Source of the DNA: Bacteroidota bacterium
GTDB taxonomy: Bacteria > Bacteroidota > Bacteroidia > Chitinophagales > Saprospiraceae
Reading direction: 5' to 3'
Assembly (NCBI GenBank): GCA_017857395.1
Contig: JAFMDF010000062.1
Coordinates: 1 to 36,707 of the forward strand
Length of the DNA: 36,707 nt
Position numbers and translations under genes: made by a program
Shown here: in pieces, positions 18,501 to 24,577 of the stretch
Layout: each line of letters starts with the position of its first letter
Numbering within the stretch: position 1 is the first letter of the stretch
Notes under the pieces: generated by a model
Databases searched by the model: none
Told to the model about the DNA's origin: nothing
What the model saw: only the letters and a program-made list of their open reading frames with translations

Positions 18501-21500
18501 ATTTGAAGTAACTGTGGCAGCAACGAATAGTGCTATTGTCCTAAACTGTCCAACTGACATTACGGTAAATGCACTTCCTGGAGCAACAGATGCGACCGTT
18601 ACTTGGGCAGAACCAACGCCAACTTCAGATTGTGCTGGTTTAGTCACTGCAACTCCTTCTCAAGCAAGCGGGACAACATTCCCTGTAGGTACGACTACTG
18701 TGACTTACATCGCAACAGATAATTGTGGGGGTACAGCAACTTGTGAATTTAAGGTCATAGTCAATGCAAACAGTAATGATATTTCTATTGCTTGCCCTGT
18801 AGATATTATTGTTACCGCTGAGCCAGGTGAAACTAGCAAAACGGTTACTTGGACAAACCCAGCTACTACTAGTAATTGTGCTACGGGAGTGGTTACAGTT
18901 ACTGCTTCAATAACAAGCGGTACTAGTTTCCAAGCAGGAACAACTACCCCCATAATCCTTACGGCAACAGATGTTTGTGGCGGGTCCATTTCTTGTACCT
19001 TTAATGTAACCGTCAATGAAGGAACTAGTATTGTTAATTTAATTTGCCCTGCGGACATTATAATGGAAGCAAATGCAGAAGCTACTTCAAAAGTAATTAC
19101 TTATCAGACCCCAATAGGCAATACTACTTGTGCAACCGCAGACATTTCCTTTGAATTAATCAATGGTTTAGCAAGTGGGGCTGCTTTCCCACTAGGAACA
19201 ACGATTGTAGAATATAAAGGAACAGATGCTTGTGGTTCCACAAATGTTTGTTCATTCAATGTAACCGTAAATGCAGTAGACATTCAGTTAAATTGTCCCA
19301 CAGATATTATAGAGACCGTTTCAATGTCTGGAGCTACCGTAGCCGTTACGTGGAGTACTCCTTCAGGAGGAAGCAATTGTAGTACTAGTGGTTATAGCCT
19401 TACTCAAACTGCTGGCCCAGCTAGTGGCAGTCAATTCGGTATAGGTAATACCATCATAACTTATACCGCAACCGATGATTGCGGGAGTGCTATAACTTGT
19501 AGTTTTACCGTAACTGTTAACTTAAGCAATAGCAACCTTAGCTTAACTTGCCCTGCTGACATCAATATTAATATTCCTCAGGGAACAGGTGGTGGTGTTG
19601 CCACTTGGGCTTTACCCACTGCAACGACTAACTGTATCGTTGAAGGAGGTGGTCAACCAACTTGCGAAGGAGTAACTATTGCAGGGTTTGATTATTTGGG
19701 CGCATATAATGGCAGTGACTATTATCTATCACAGGGCAAAGCGCCGTGGCTAACAGCAAAAGCAAACAGTGAAAATGCAGGTGGTACTTTGGTTGGTATA
19801 GAAAATGTACTTGAAAATGATTTTATTAAAACTATAGTTGATGGAGAAATTGTTCATATTGGAAGAAACGATATAGCAGTAGAGGGAACAGAAGAATGGC
19901 TTAATGGAGAACCAGTAACCTATAGTAATTTCAGTGGTTTTACTCCAAATAGTGCTGAAAACGATTATACGGTTTATTATCCTTGGAATGGAACATGGGA
20001 TTGGGTAAGTAATGGTACATGGAAAAACTATTTAATGGAAATTAAATGCGGTGGCAGCGGTATTTCTGTACCAACTATTACTAGAATCAATGGTCTTGCT
20101 AGTGGCAGTAATTTCCCCGTTGGAACAACTACCGTTACCTATGAAGCAACCGATGATTGTGGCAATATAACGACTTGTAGTTTTAATGTAACCGTTACAG
20201 AGACCGCAGTTGTTTGTACCCCTGATGGTAATGGTGGACAAATTAGTGGTAATGAAATTATTTGTGACCCTTATGACCCGCAAACGATTACGAGTAGTAG
20301 CTTGCCAACGGGTGGTTCAGGTACACTTGAATACCGCTGGTTAAAATCAGAAAGCGGTTGTCCTACGGCTATTAATCAAGCCATACCAAATAGTAATAGT
20401 CCTACTTATAACCCTCCTTTTATTACGACTACAACGAATTATGTAAGATGGAGTCGAAGAGCAAACTGTACAGATTGGGTCGCTAGTAACTGTATTACGA
20501 AAACAGTTGATGATTGTGGAACGCCTACTAGTTATTGTGATTTATCTGCTGAACAACCTTGGCAAGAATGGATTTCAAGAGTAGAAGTAGCAGATTTAGA
20601 CAATACCTCTGGAAAATCTCTAGGCTATGATGATTATACCAATTTAGTGGCAAATTTAACAGCAGGACAACAATATACCGTTAATGTGACCTTGACTTTT
20701 AGTTATAATCAATGGGACGAAACGGTTTATGTTTGGATGGATTTCAATCAAGACAATGATTTTAACGACCCAGGAGAATTAGTAGTAGAACAGTTATCTC
20801 CTTCTAATGGGAACGGAGGGGCACAACCAGATGTAATTGTCGGTGCATTCACCGTTCCTGCAAATGCCGCTCCTGGTAATACTCGAATGCGGGTAGCAAT
20901 GAAACGGGAATTTAGTGCCAATCCTTGTGGTGATTTTATTCATGGAGAAGTGGAAGATTATAGTTTAAATATTTCAGCAGGTGCTTCTAGTAGGGCAAAA
21001 GCCATTTTAGCCTTTGATGCTTATGCAGTAACTGGAAATTCTATTTTAGAATGGATTTCTAATACAACAGACTTAGAACGTAATTTTGAAATAGAACGAT
21101 CCATTGATAATCAACAATTTGAAACGATTGAAGCTGTCAATGTTGAATTCGATGGGGAGTACGAAAATTACTACAAAATAATGGACGAACAACCAGCTTT
21201 AGGAGATAATTATTATCGAATCAAACAGGTATTTAAAGATGGAGCAGTCGTTTATACAAAAACAAAGAAGATAGCTTATGGTAAAAAGGGCGCGTCTCTA
21301 CACTTCTACCCCAACCCAGCAACAGATATTTTATATATGGAGGCTAGAGATTTTCAAGGACTAGCAGGGAATATCCAAATTGTTAATATGCTAGGTCAAA
21401 TATTAACCAATATTGATTTGGAAACGGTTACAGATGGTATTATTCCTATTTCCTTAGATGGACTTGATAATGGCATGCATAGCCTATTATTCAAAGTCCA

Positions 21501-21549
21501 AGGACAACCAATTCAGACCAAATTATTTATTGTAGGAAAAATGCGTTAG
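15514..21549 (+). CDS. Giant T9SS-secreted surface protein: beta-helix, TSP3/MopE, seven HYR with two inserted C-type-lectin-like domains, GEVED
   Basis: A 2011-residue secreted protein. Modules in order: signal peptide (1-23); a right-handed parallel beta-helix (24-545) with repeated GGAIYN turns and a C-terminal AIDGGNNAD...DIGVYE block; calcium-binding thrombospondin-type-3/MopE-like Asp/Asn repeats (551-700); seven HYR domains (702-920, 926-1001, 1008-1083, 1090-1168, 1174-1252, 1256-1336, 1342-1562), each with NCP...TDI and GTTxVTYxATDNCG blocks; an Ig/PKD-like region (1563-1676); a GEVED domain (1680-1822, GEVEDY at 1811-1816); a linker; and a type A T9SS sorting domain (1928-2009, FYPNPATD). 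C-type-lectin-like domains sit inside HYR1 (745-870) and HYR7 (1384-1512). Family knowledge: T9SS cargo crosses the outer membrane and is anchored on or released from the cell. Inference: adhesin or matrix protein. The lectin domains carry WNG where WND normally helps bind calcium. A terminator follows at 21564. Confidence 0.93.
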   Translation: MTYSYKQLCSLLVCLTLTCSAFGETIFVKANATGENDGKSWEDAYINLADALDDAEEEDQIWVATGIYYPTAGNNRTMSFIIPNGVEILGGFPNTGNPNQGDRNPTNNLTILSGDIDQDGNLANNSYTVIYTKDVDNTTILDGFTITGGNSDEIVTNDFPVLLKNGGAAWYNEASNFTNSNPTIKNCIFSNNNASNRGGAMFHKAGIGAMANYVLENCLFQNNTASRDGGAIYNAQSGTGSECSPIVINTHFLSNTAGQSGGAIYNEGAYFGIVSGSYTNCNFSNNEAINNEGGAIYNNAAFQGITNPIFTNCNFTSNNAMPGSGGAIYSDASGQGIANFRVTNCVFDQNIASTYGGAICNIISNQGEIKPIYTNCIFKENSATNGGATYSRGVFGSNLDVTIINCVFYKNQGNIGGAIYQNETGNASLVTTKVSNSIFEQNIAGFSPIFHLTGPSSIGLNHSIFDVNNCLDLVQGDGTSEADCNGNNIFNQNSLFVDADNGDFNILAPSIAIDGGNNADVPLNITEDIAGNPRIAGGTVDIGVYEQTNVNSDNDEDGILDANDNCPLIANAGQEDIDGDGAGTVCDCDDTVATGTSCSTGCSTFYLDNDIDGFGDPLVSVITCVAPTGYVSNNQDFNDNDATLYPNAPELCDEKDNNNNGQIDEGTDDDNDGVCNEDDICPGGDDNIDLNGNNIPDDCESQITLSCPSDIIINALIGQNTAMANWVEPTASTDCNGGGSGGGDCTGAPIAGFTYKGTHNGHDYYLADSPTIWTTAQAIAEANDANLVVINNQAENDFIKGIIGANIIHIGLTDQATEGNFEWVNGEDANSYTNFEGTPGAQDYGILYFWNGKWALDGDYTKQYVIEKACGGGSGGGLLINQTAGLTSGSQFPIGTTPITYTATDDCDGVKTCTFNVTVIASASTLTINCPTNITINAAPGATETTVNWTEPVTSSNCSGAISAVASQASGTTFPVGTTIVTYTATDNCGSTETCEFEVTVAATNSAIVLNCPTDITVNALPGATDATVTWAEPTPTSDCAGLVTATPSQASGTTFPVGTTTVTYIATDNCGGTATCEFKVIVNANSNDISIACPVDIIVTAEPGETSKTVTWTNPATTSNCATGVVTVTASITSGTSFQAGTTTPIILTATDVCGGSISCTFNVTVNEGTSIVNLICPADIIMEANAEATSKVITYQTPIGNTTCATADISFELINGLASGAAFPLGTTIVEYKGTDACGSTNVCSFNVTVNAVDIQLNCPTDIIETVSMSGATVAVTWSTPSGGSNCSTSGYSLTQTAGPASGSQFGIGNTIITYTATDDCGSAITCSFTVTVNLSNSNLSLTCPADININIPQGTGGGVATWALPTATTNCIVEGGGQPTCEGVTIAGFDYLGAYNGSDYYLSQGKAPWLTAKANSENAGGTLVGIENVLENDFIKTIVDGEIVHIGRNDIAVEGTEEWLNGEPVTYSNFSGFTPNSAENDYTVYYPWNGTWDWVSNGTWKNYLMEIKCGGSGISVPTITRINGLASGSNFPVGTTTVTYEATDDCGNITTCSFNVTVTETAVVCTPDGNGGQISGNEIICDPYDPQTITSSSLPTGGSGTLEYRWLKSESGCPTAINQAIPNSNSPTYNPPFITTTTNYVRWSRRANCTDWVASNCITKTVDDCGTPTSYCDLSAEQPWQEWISRVEVADLDNTSGKSLGYDDYTNLVANLTAGQQYTVNVTLTFSYNQWDETVYVWMDFNQDNDFNDPGELVVEQLSPSNGNGGAQPDVIVGAFTVPANAAPGNTRMRVAMKREFSANPCGDFIHGEVEDYSLNISAGASSRAKAILAFDAYAVTGNSILEWISNTTDLERNFEIERSIDNQQFETIEAVNVEFDGEYENYYKIMDEQPALGDNYYRIKQVFKDGAVVYTKTKKIAYGKKGASLHFYPNPATDILYMEARDFQGLAGNIQIVNMLGQILTNIDLETVTDGIIPISLDGLDNGMHSLLFKVQGQPIQTKLFIVGKMR
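17743..18123 (+). other. Inserted C-type-lectin-like domain 1 (inside HYR1)
   Basis: Residues 745-870 of the giant protein show the C-type lectin pattern: GHDYYLAD, WTTAQAIAEANDANLVVI, IHIGLTDQATEGNFEWVNGE, WNGKW and YVIEKAC. The domain interrupts HYR1 just after its STDC cysteine and is flanked on both sides by Gly/Ser linkers of the form GGGSGGG. The HYR sequence resumes with INQTAGLTSGSQFPIG. Cys745 and Cys870 bracket the insert and could pair. Confidence 0.8.
18414..18750 (+). repeat. Recently duplicated HYR modules (246-bp period)
   Basis: The second half of HYR2 from about 18414 and of HYR3 from about 18660 are in register at 246 bp (82 codons). They share long identical words such as CAAGCAAGCGG, ACAACATTCCC and GCAACAGATAATTGTGGG. 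Identity falls elsewhere in the array, so HYR2/HYR3 look like the youngest duplication. Confidence 0.65.
19663..20052 (+). other. Inserted C-type-lectin-like domain 2 (inside HYR7)
   Basis: Residues 1384-1512 repeat the layout of domain 1: GSDYYLSQGKAPWLTAKANS, GGTLVGIENVLENDFIKTIV, VHIGRNDIAVEGTEEWLNGE, WNGTWDW and YLMEIKC. It interrupts HYR7 directly after its TTNC cysteine. The flanks are shorter Gly-rich linkers (VEGGGQPTC and CGGSG), and the HYR resumes with ITRINGLASGSNFPVG. Confidence 0.8.
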
Positions 21550-21563
21550 GCAGTTTCTGAATT

Positions 21564-21612
21564 TTCCGTTTCCTCCTACTGAACAATCGAAGTAGGGGGA
21601 AACGGAATATCA
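21564..21612 (+). terminator. Terminator of the giant surface-protein gene
   Basis: A 17-bp stem pairs 21564-21580 with 21591-21607 (one G-T pair, loop GAACAATCGA). A short T-run follows a few bases later. It begins 15 bp after the stop codon. Confidence 0.75.
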
Positions 21613-21846
21613 GTTTTTAAATGATACAAGTCCCTCCTCTACTTATCCATCAGAGACAGCTCTGGACAGGCTTGGCGTAAAATTCTAAAAAGAATAGCTT
21701 GAGCATAATTTAATATAAATTCCGCCTAAGAATTATTTCTTCATCATAAGAAATGTATTGGCGCTTACCTTTATTAAAAAGCTTTTCAAATAAAAGTAAT
21801 TTTTTTAAAAAATTCAATAACAATTTACTATCTTTATTTAAAGGTC

Positions 21847-21867
21847 GAAGATTATTCCTTAATCTTC
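21847..21867 (+). promoter_or_regulatory. Stem-loop upstream of the dodecin-like gene
   Basis: GAAGATTA and TAATCTTC form a perfect 8-bp inverted repeat with a 5-nt loop ending 22 bp before the ATG. It could be an operator or an mRNA structure. A TATCTTTA sequence just upstream (near 21832) resembles a -7 box. Confidence 0.35.
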
Positions 21868-21889
21868 AAGGTCTTACATTTATTTCTTC

Positions 21890-22108
21890 ATGAGAAAACT
21901 ACAAAACATGACTATCATTAAAGTTGTTGAATTATTAGCGAACTCCAAAAAAAGTTGGGAAGACGCAACTACTCAAGCCGTTAAAAGAGCTTCAAAATCT
22001 ATTAATAATATCCGTTCTGCCAACGTAAGCAATATGAGCGTAACGGTGAAAAATGGAAAGGTAGATGAGTATAGAGTGAGTCTAAAAGTCTCTTTTGAGG
22101 TTAGTTAA
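21890..22108 (+). CDS. Dodecin-like small protein lacking the flavin-stacking Trp
   Basis: A 72-residue protein with the complete dodecin pattern: IIKVVELLANSKKSWEDATT, a single helix AVKRASKSINNI, then beta strands ending VDEYRVSLKVSFEVS. Dodecins form hollow dodecamers that store or buffer riboflavin/FMN, with a Trp that stacks on the isoalloxazine ring. Here the helix-strand junction reads NIRSANVSNMSV, so Asn45 or Ser43 (depending on the aligned subfamily) replaces that Trp; the only Trp is W23. Length is normal. The ATG at 21890 is used here, but Met7 (21908) would give the more usual MTIIKVVE start. It may bind another ligand, or flavin weakly. The gene stands alone after the giant protein's terminator. 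Confidence 0.85.
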   Translation: MRKLQNMTIIKVVELLANSKKSWEDATTQAVKRASKSINNIRSANVSNMSVTVKNGKVDEYRVSLKVSFEVS

Positions 22109-22132
22109 AATCTAATCAAACTTAGTTTTAAT

Positions 22133-22186
22133 GTGGCTGTCTCATAAGTCGAATCAAAATAGATTCATTAATTATGAGACAACCAC
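22133..22186. repeat. 15-bp inverted repeat with IS-end-like sequence
   Basis: GTGGCTGTCTCATAA (22133-22147) pairs with TTATGAGACAACCAC (22172-22186) with one mismatch. An inner GAATC/GATTC pair extends the structure. No T-run follows, so a classical terminator is unlikely. The GGCTGTCTCATAAG word resembles terminal inverted repeats of some insertion sequences, so this may be a residual mobile-element end or tiny MITE. Confidence 0.55.
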
Positions 22187-22368
22187 TAATTCCAATTTTA
22201 GTCTATCCGCATCAACTGCAAAATTCCACAAGTAGGAACTATCAAAGCATGTAATCCTTCCTTAAATTCCAGCGTATCCTCCTAATCAATATTAACAAGT
22301 AACAGCACTCTGTGAGTTGTGCCACGCTATTTAAGCTTGATGATAATTATGTGTTTCCCGAAAAACAA

Positions 22369-22403
22369 AAGTGCTTCAAAAACATATAGTTTAAGAAGCA
22401 CTT
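22369..22403 (-). terminator. Terminator of ilvE
   Basis: AAGTGCTTC (22369-22377) pairs with GAAGCACTT (22395-22403). On the minus strand the hairpin is followed by TTTGTTTTT. It lies about 50 bp beyond the ilvE stop. The stem sequence is very similar to that of the terminator at 31876-31911. Confidence 0.75.
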
Positions 22404-22450
22404 CCTTATCTTCCATCCCAAAAGGGTAGATTTAATATTTTAATATTCCG

Positions 22451-23527
22451 TTAAGCCGTAACCGCAGCGCCAACAGGCACAAACCAGCCATAAATATCTT
22501 CTACCGAACCATCTCTCAGCCCATCAATTTCTCTTTTTAGCATATTGCCAATTTCTCTTTCTGCCAATGGAGGTAAAGTCATTTTTAAGTCATTATGGGT
22601 CAAAGAAGCTACATGAGAAACGACTGCTGCTGTTCCTGCACCAAAAATTTCTTTTAGGTTACCATCTAAATGTGCTTCTACAATTTCATCAATGTAAATA
22701 TCTCTTTCTTCTGCTTTGATGCCTTTTTTAGCTAAAATCTCTAGGAAACATTTTCTAGTAATCCCTTTTAAAATAGCCCCAGAGAGCGCAGGCGTCACAA
22801 CAGTATCCCCAATAACAAAAAATAGATTCATCGTCCCTACTTCTTGTATCTTTTTGAATTCTGGGCTTTCCATCCAGATAACTTGGTCGTATCCCGCCTC
22901 TTTTGCCAATTTAGCAGGCAATAAAGAAGCTGCATAATTTCCACCCGCTTTTGCTTCTCCAGTTAATCCATTAACCGCTCTTACAAAAGTCTGTTCTGTA
23001 ACTAAATCAACTGGTTTGTCATAATAGCTACCGACAGGACAAGTAAAAATGACAAATTTGTAAGTTTCGGAAGGCCGAACGCCAATAAATTCATCCGTTG
23101 CATACATATATGGACGTACATATAAAGACGTCCCTGGAATAGACGGAATCCATTCACTATCTAATTCAATCAACTCGTGCAAAGCTTGTAAAAATAAAGC
23201 TTCTGGCACATGCGGCATACACATTCTATCTGCCGAAGCATTTAGCCTTTGAGAATGCAACTCGGGTCGCATTAATAAAGGTACCCCATCCTTATTTTTT
23301 GAAGCTTTCATCCCTTCAAAAATGGTTTGCGAATAATGCAGCGTCATATTTGCAGGATGCATCTCGAATGGGCCAAAAGGCACAATGCGCAAATCTGTCC
23401 ATTCCCCATCCTTATAATCAGCAATGAACATATGGTCAGAAAATACCTTACCAAAAGGAATGTTATTAAAATCCAATTCTGGTAATCTGGATTGAGTGGT
23501 TTTAGTTAAGTTAATTTCAAATTTCAT
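22451..23527 (-). CDS. ilvE: Branched-chain amino acid aminotransferase
   Basis: A 358-residue PLP-dependent class IV (fold type IV) aminotransferase that interconverts Leu, Ile and Val with their 2-oxo acids, the last step of their synthesis. It belongs to the longer BCAT type shared with eukaryotes (about 350 residues). SQTIFEGMKA lies at 66-75, and the PLP lysine is K193 in EAKAGGNYAASL, matching the KxGGNY motif of human BCAT. The phosphate-binding region is IFGAGTAAVV near residues 297-306. Start is the ATG at 23525-23527. It is monocistronic with its own terminator. Half of a dispersed repeat (23567-23613) lies in its upstream region. The Lrp-type regulator about 8 kb away is a conceivable but untested link. 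Confidence 0.95.
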   Translation of the reverse strand: MKFEINLTKTTQSRLPELDFNNIPFGKVFSDHMFIADYKDGEWTDLRIVPFGPFEMHPANMTLHYSQTIFEGMKASKNKDGVPLLMRPELHSQRLNASADRMCMPHVPEALFLQALHELIELDSEWIPSIPGTSLYVRPYMYATDEFIGVRPSETYKFVIFTCPVGSYYDKPVDLVTEQTFVRAVNGLTGEAKAGGNYAASLLPAKLAKEAGYDQVIWMESPEFKKIQEVGTMNLFFVIGDTVVTPALSGAILKGITRKCFLEILAKKGIKAEERDIYIDEIVEAHLDGNLKEIFGAGTAAVVSHVASLTHNDLKMTLPPLAEREIGNMLKREIDGLRDGSVEDIYGWFVPVGAAVTA

Positions 23528-23893
23528 CAGCGTCAGCTTTAAAAGGTTAGGATATTCTTAGTTCAAATTGACAACAAAGATTAAAAGTTGCCATGTTGTG
23601 TTGTTGCCATGTTCTAAATCTAGTTCAAAACTATAGCATTTTAAGTAATATATCATCACTTACCAAAGTAAATATACATTTATTTTTTTAATTAATTGAG
23701 AACTTAGCCAATTAAATTAATTACTTAGTCAATAAATTAAAAATAAGGGGTCTATTCAGCTATTTATCGACAATTTCAAAGAAAATCTGATTTAATCACT
23801 TCACCCTATTCCTTTCCTTATTTTTAGTGCTTAATTTTAGTCCTTTATTGTAATAACCCATTTTCTATAAAAATAATTCAAACCTACACTATT
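23528..23893. other. Divergent spacer upstream of ilvE
   Basis: This 366-bp region holds the half-element at 23567-23613. A TAGTTTTG box on the minus strand (23626-23633) could be an ilvE -7 element, but no TTG lies at the right distance. The rest is AT-rich with no recognised feature. Confidence 0.45.
23567..23613. repeat. Dispersed 47-bp repeat, copy 2 (half element)
   Basis: Matches 7835-7881 at 42 of 47 bases with no gap, including the doubled word GTTGCCATGTT with GTGTT between the copies. The right arm present in the first copy is missing here. It lies about 40 bp upstream of the ilvE start codon. Confidence 0.7.
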
Positions 23894-24325
23894 TTGCAAC
23901 ATCCATTTTTAGATTTTAAGATAATTGCCGTAACAGATACTAAAAACCTTCTTCAACAATGTAGTGGAAACGCTGAAAAGGGTGTTTTTATTTGCTATCC
24001 AACAACGGACGAAACTATGGTTGATTTCTTAACAAAAATCTTATCTGCGGTTAAATTAGATTTTAAAAAAGATGTTTTGGTCTTATCAAAAACGGCAGAT
24101 AATAACTTTAGTTTCAGCAGTTTTGCTAAGGAATTGGGTATTGAAAAGGCTATTTTCTTTGGAACTATTCCTCAAACAATTGGCTTACAGGTTAATTGCC
24201 CGAAGTACAAACCTTTTATGTTGAATGATTGCTTGTTTCTATTTGGGGATGAATTGACGGCTATTTCTGCGAATCAACAATTAAAAAAATTGCTTTGGAA
24301 TGGGTTGAAGGAGGTTTTTGCTTGA
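23894..24325 (+). CDS. Small protein, possibly a DNA polymerase III psi (HolD)-like subunit
   Basis: A 143-residue soluble protein whose frame opens with TTG (23894); no better ATG precedes it. I do not recognise it with certainty. The middle block FLTKILSAVKLDFKKDVLVL (45-64) and the C-terminal block ELTAISANQQLKKLLWNGLK (120-139) match, in order and spacing, two regions of E. coli HolD: the helix-strand region before VLQLTPEKIAML, and ALTDLRANPTARAALWQQI. HolD links the clamp loader to single-strand binding protein in gamma-proteobacteria. No signal peptide or membrane segment is present. The other possibility is an unrelated uracil-DNA-glycosylase-like fold. The gene is followed by short repeats and precedes the outer-membrane barrel gene by about 250 bp. 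Confidence 0.6.
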   Translation: MQHPFLDFKIIAVTDTKNLLQQCSGNAEKGVFICYPTTDETMVDFLTKILSAVKLDFKKDVLVLSKTADNNFSFSSFAKELGIEKAIFFGTIPQTIGLQVNCPKYKPFMLNDCLFLFGDELTAISANQQLKKLLWNGLKEVFA

Positions 24326-24346
24326 TTTGTTGCGTTCGTTTTTTTT

Positions 24347-24381
24347 ACCACGGAGGGACGGAGTTCATAGAGGACATAGAG
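24347..24381. repeat. Degenerate tandem 9-mers (CCACGGAGG type)
   Basis: The stretch reads as imperfect units of about nine bases with GGAG/AGAG cores (CCACGGAGG, GACGGAGTT, CATAGAGGA, CATAGAG). It starts 21 bp after the preceding stop codon and is followed by a T8 run. It has no coding potential. Confidence 0.55.
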
Positions 24382-24456
24382 TTTTTTTTGTCCTTATAAC
24401 TTAGTTATGATATTAGAAAAATAGCACTACAGTAATAATGTGGGTATCAAAATAGG

Positions 24457-24569
24457 ATACGACTCGGGAGAGTCGTGTTACTTGTCCGTCGAATTGTAAC
24501 ACGACTCTCCCGAGTCGTATGCTTTATCTATAATCCATCCACATTTTTCACCTTAGAACCAGAAAAGTA
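24457..24569. repeat. Perfect 25-bp hairpin of self-palindromic arms plus conserved tail, copy 1
   Basis: 24457-24481 and 24496-24520 are exact reverse complements (25 bp, 14-nt loop). Each arm contains its own palindrome CGACTC/GAGTCG, so alternative small hairpins can form. A tail, CATCCACATTTTTCACCTTA onward (24536-24569), follows. A diverged copy of hairpin arm and tail lies at 28649-28725. The element ends 8 bp before the start of the outer-membrane barrel gene, so it lies in that gene's leader. Confidence 0.75.
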
Positions 24570-24577
24570 AAGATTTT

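Larger units (their letters stand above)
21550..21889. other. Spacer between the giant gene and the dodecin gene
   Basis: It holds the terminator at 21564-21607, a small CAGAG/CTCTG hairpin near 21649-21662 and the stem-loop at 21847-21867. I see no ORF or RNA gene. Confidence 0.5.
22109..22450. other. Spacer between convergent dodecin and ilvE genes
   Basis: It holds the inverted repeat at 22133-22186 and the ilvE terminator at 22369-22403. The remaining sequence (22187-22368) shows no ORF, RNA gene or repeat that I recognise. Confidence 0.5.

Noticed and set aside
18459-19058. Antisense open frames inside the HYR array (18459-18647 and 18705-19058, minus)
   Set aside because: They are low-complexity shadows (many V, T, S, P) of the repetitive HYR coding strand, with no start context or homology pattern.
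15514-21549. The giant gene as an assembly artefact or fusion of several genes
   Set aside because: The frame is continuous for 2011 codons with one signal peptide at the start and one T9SS sorting domain at the end, as expected for a single large T9SS cargo protein.
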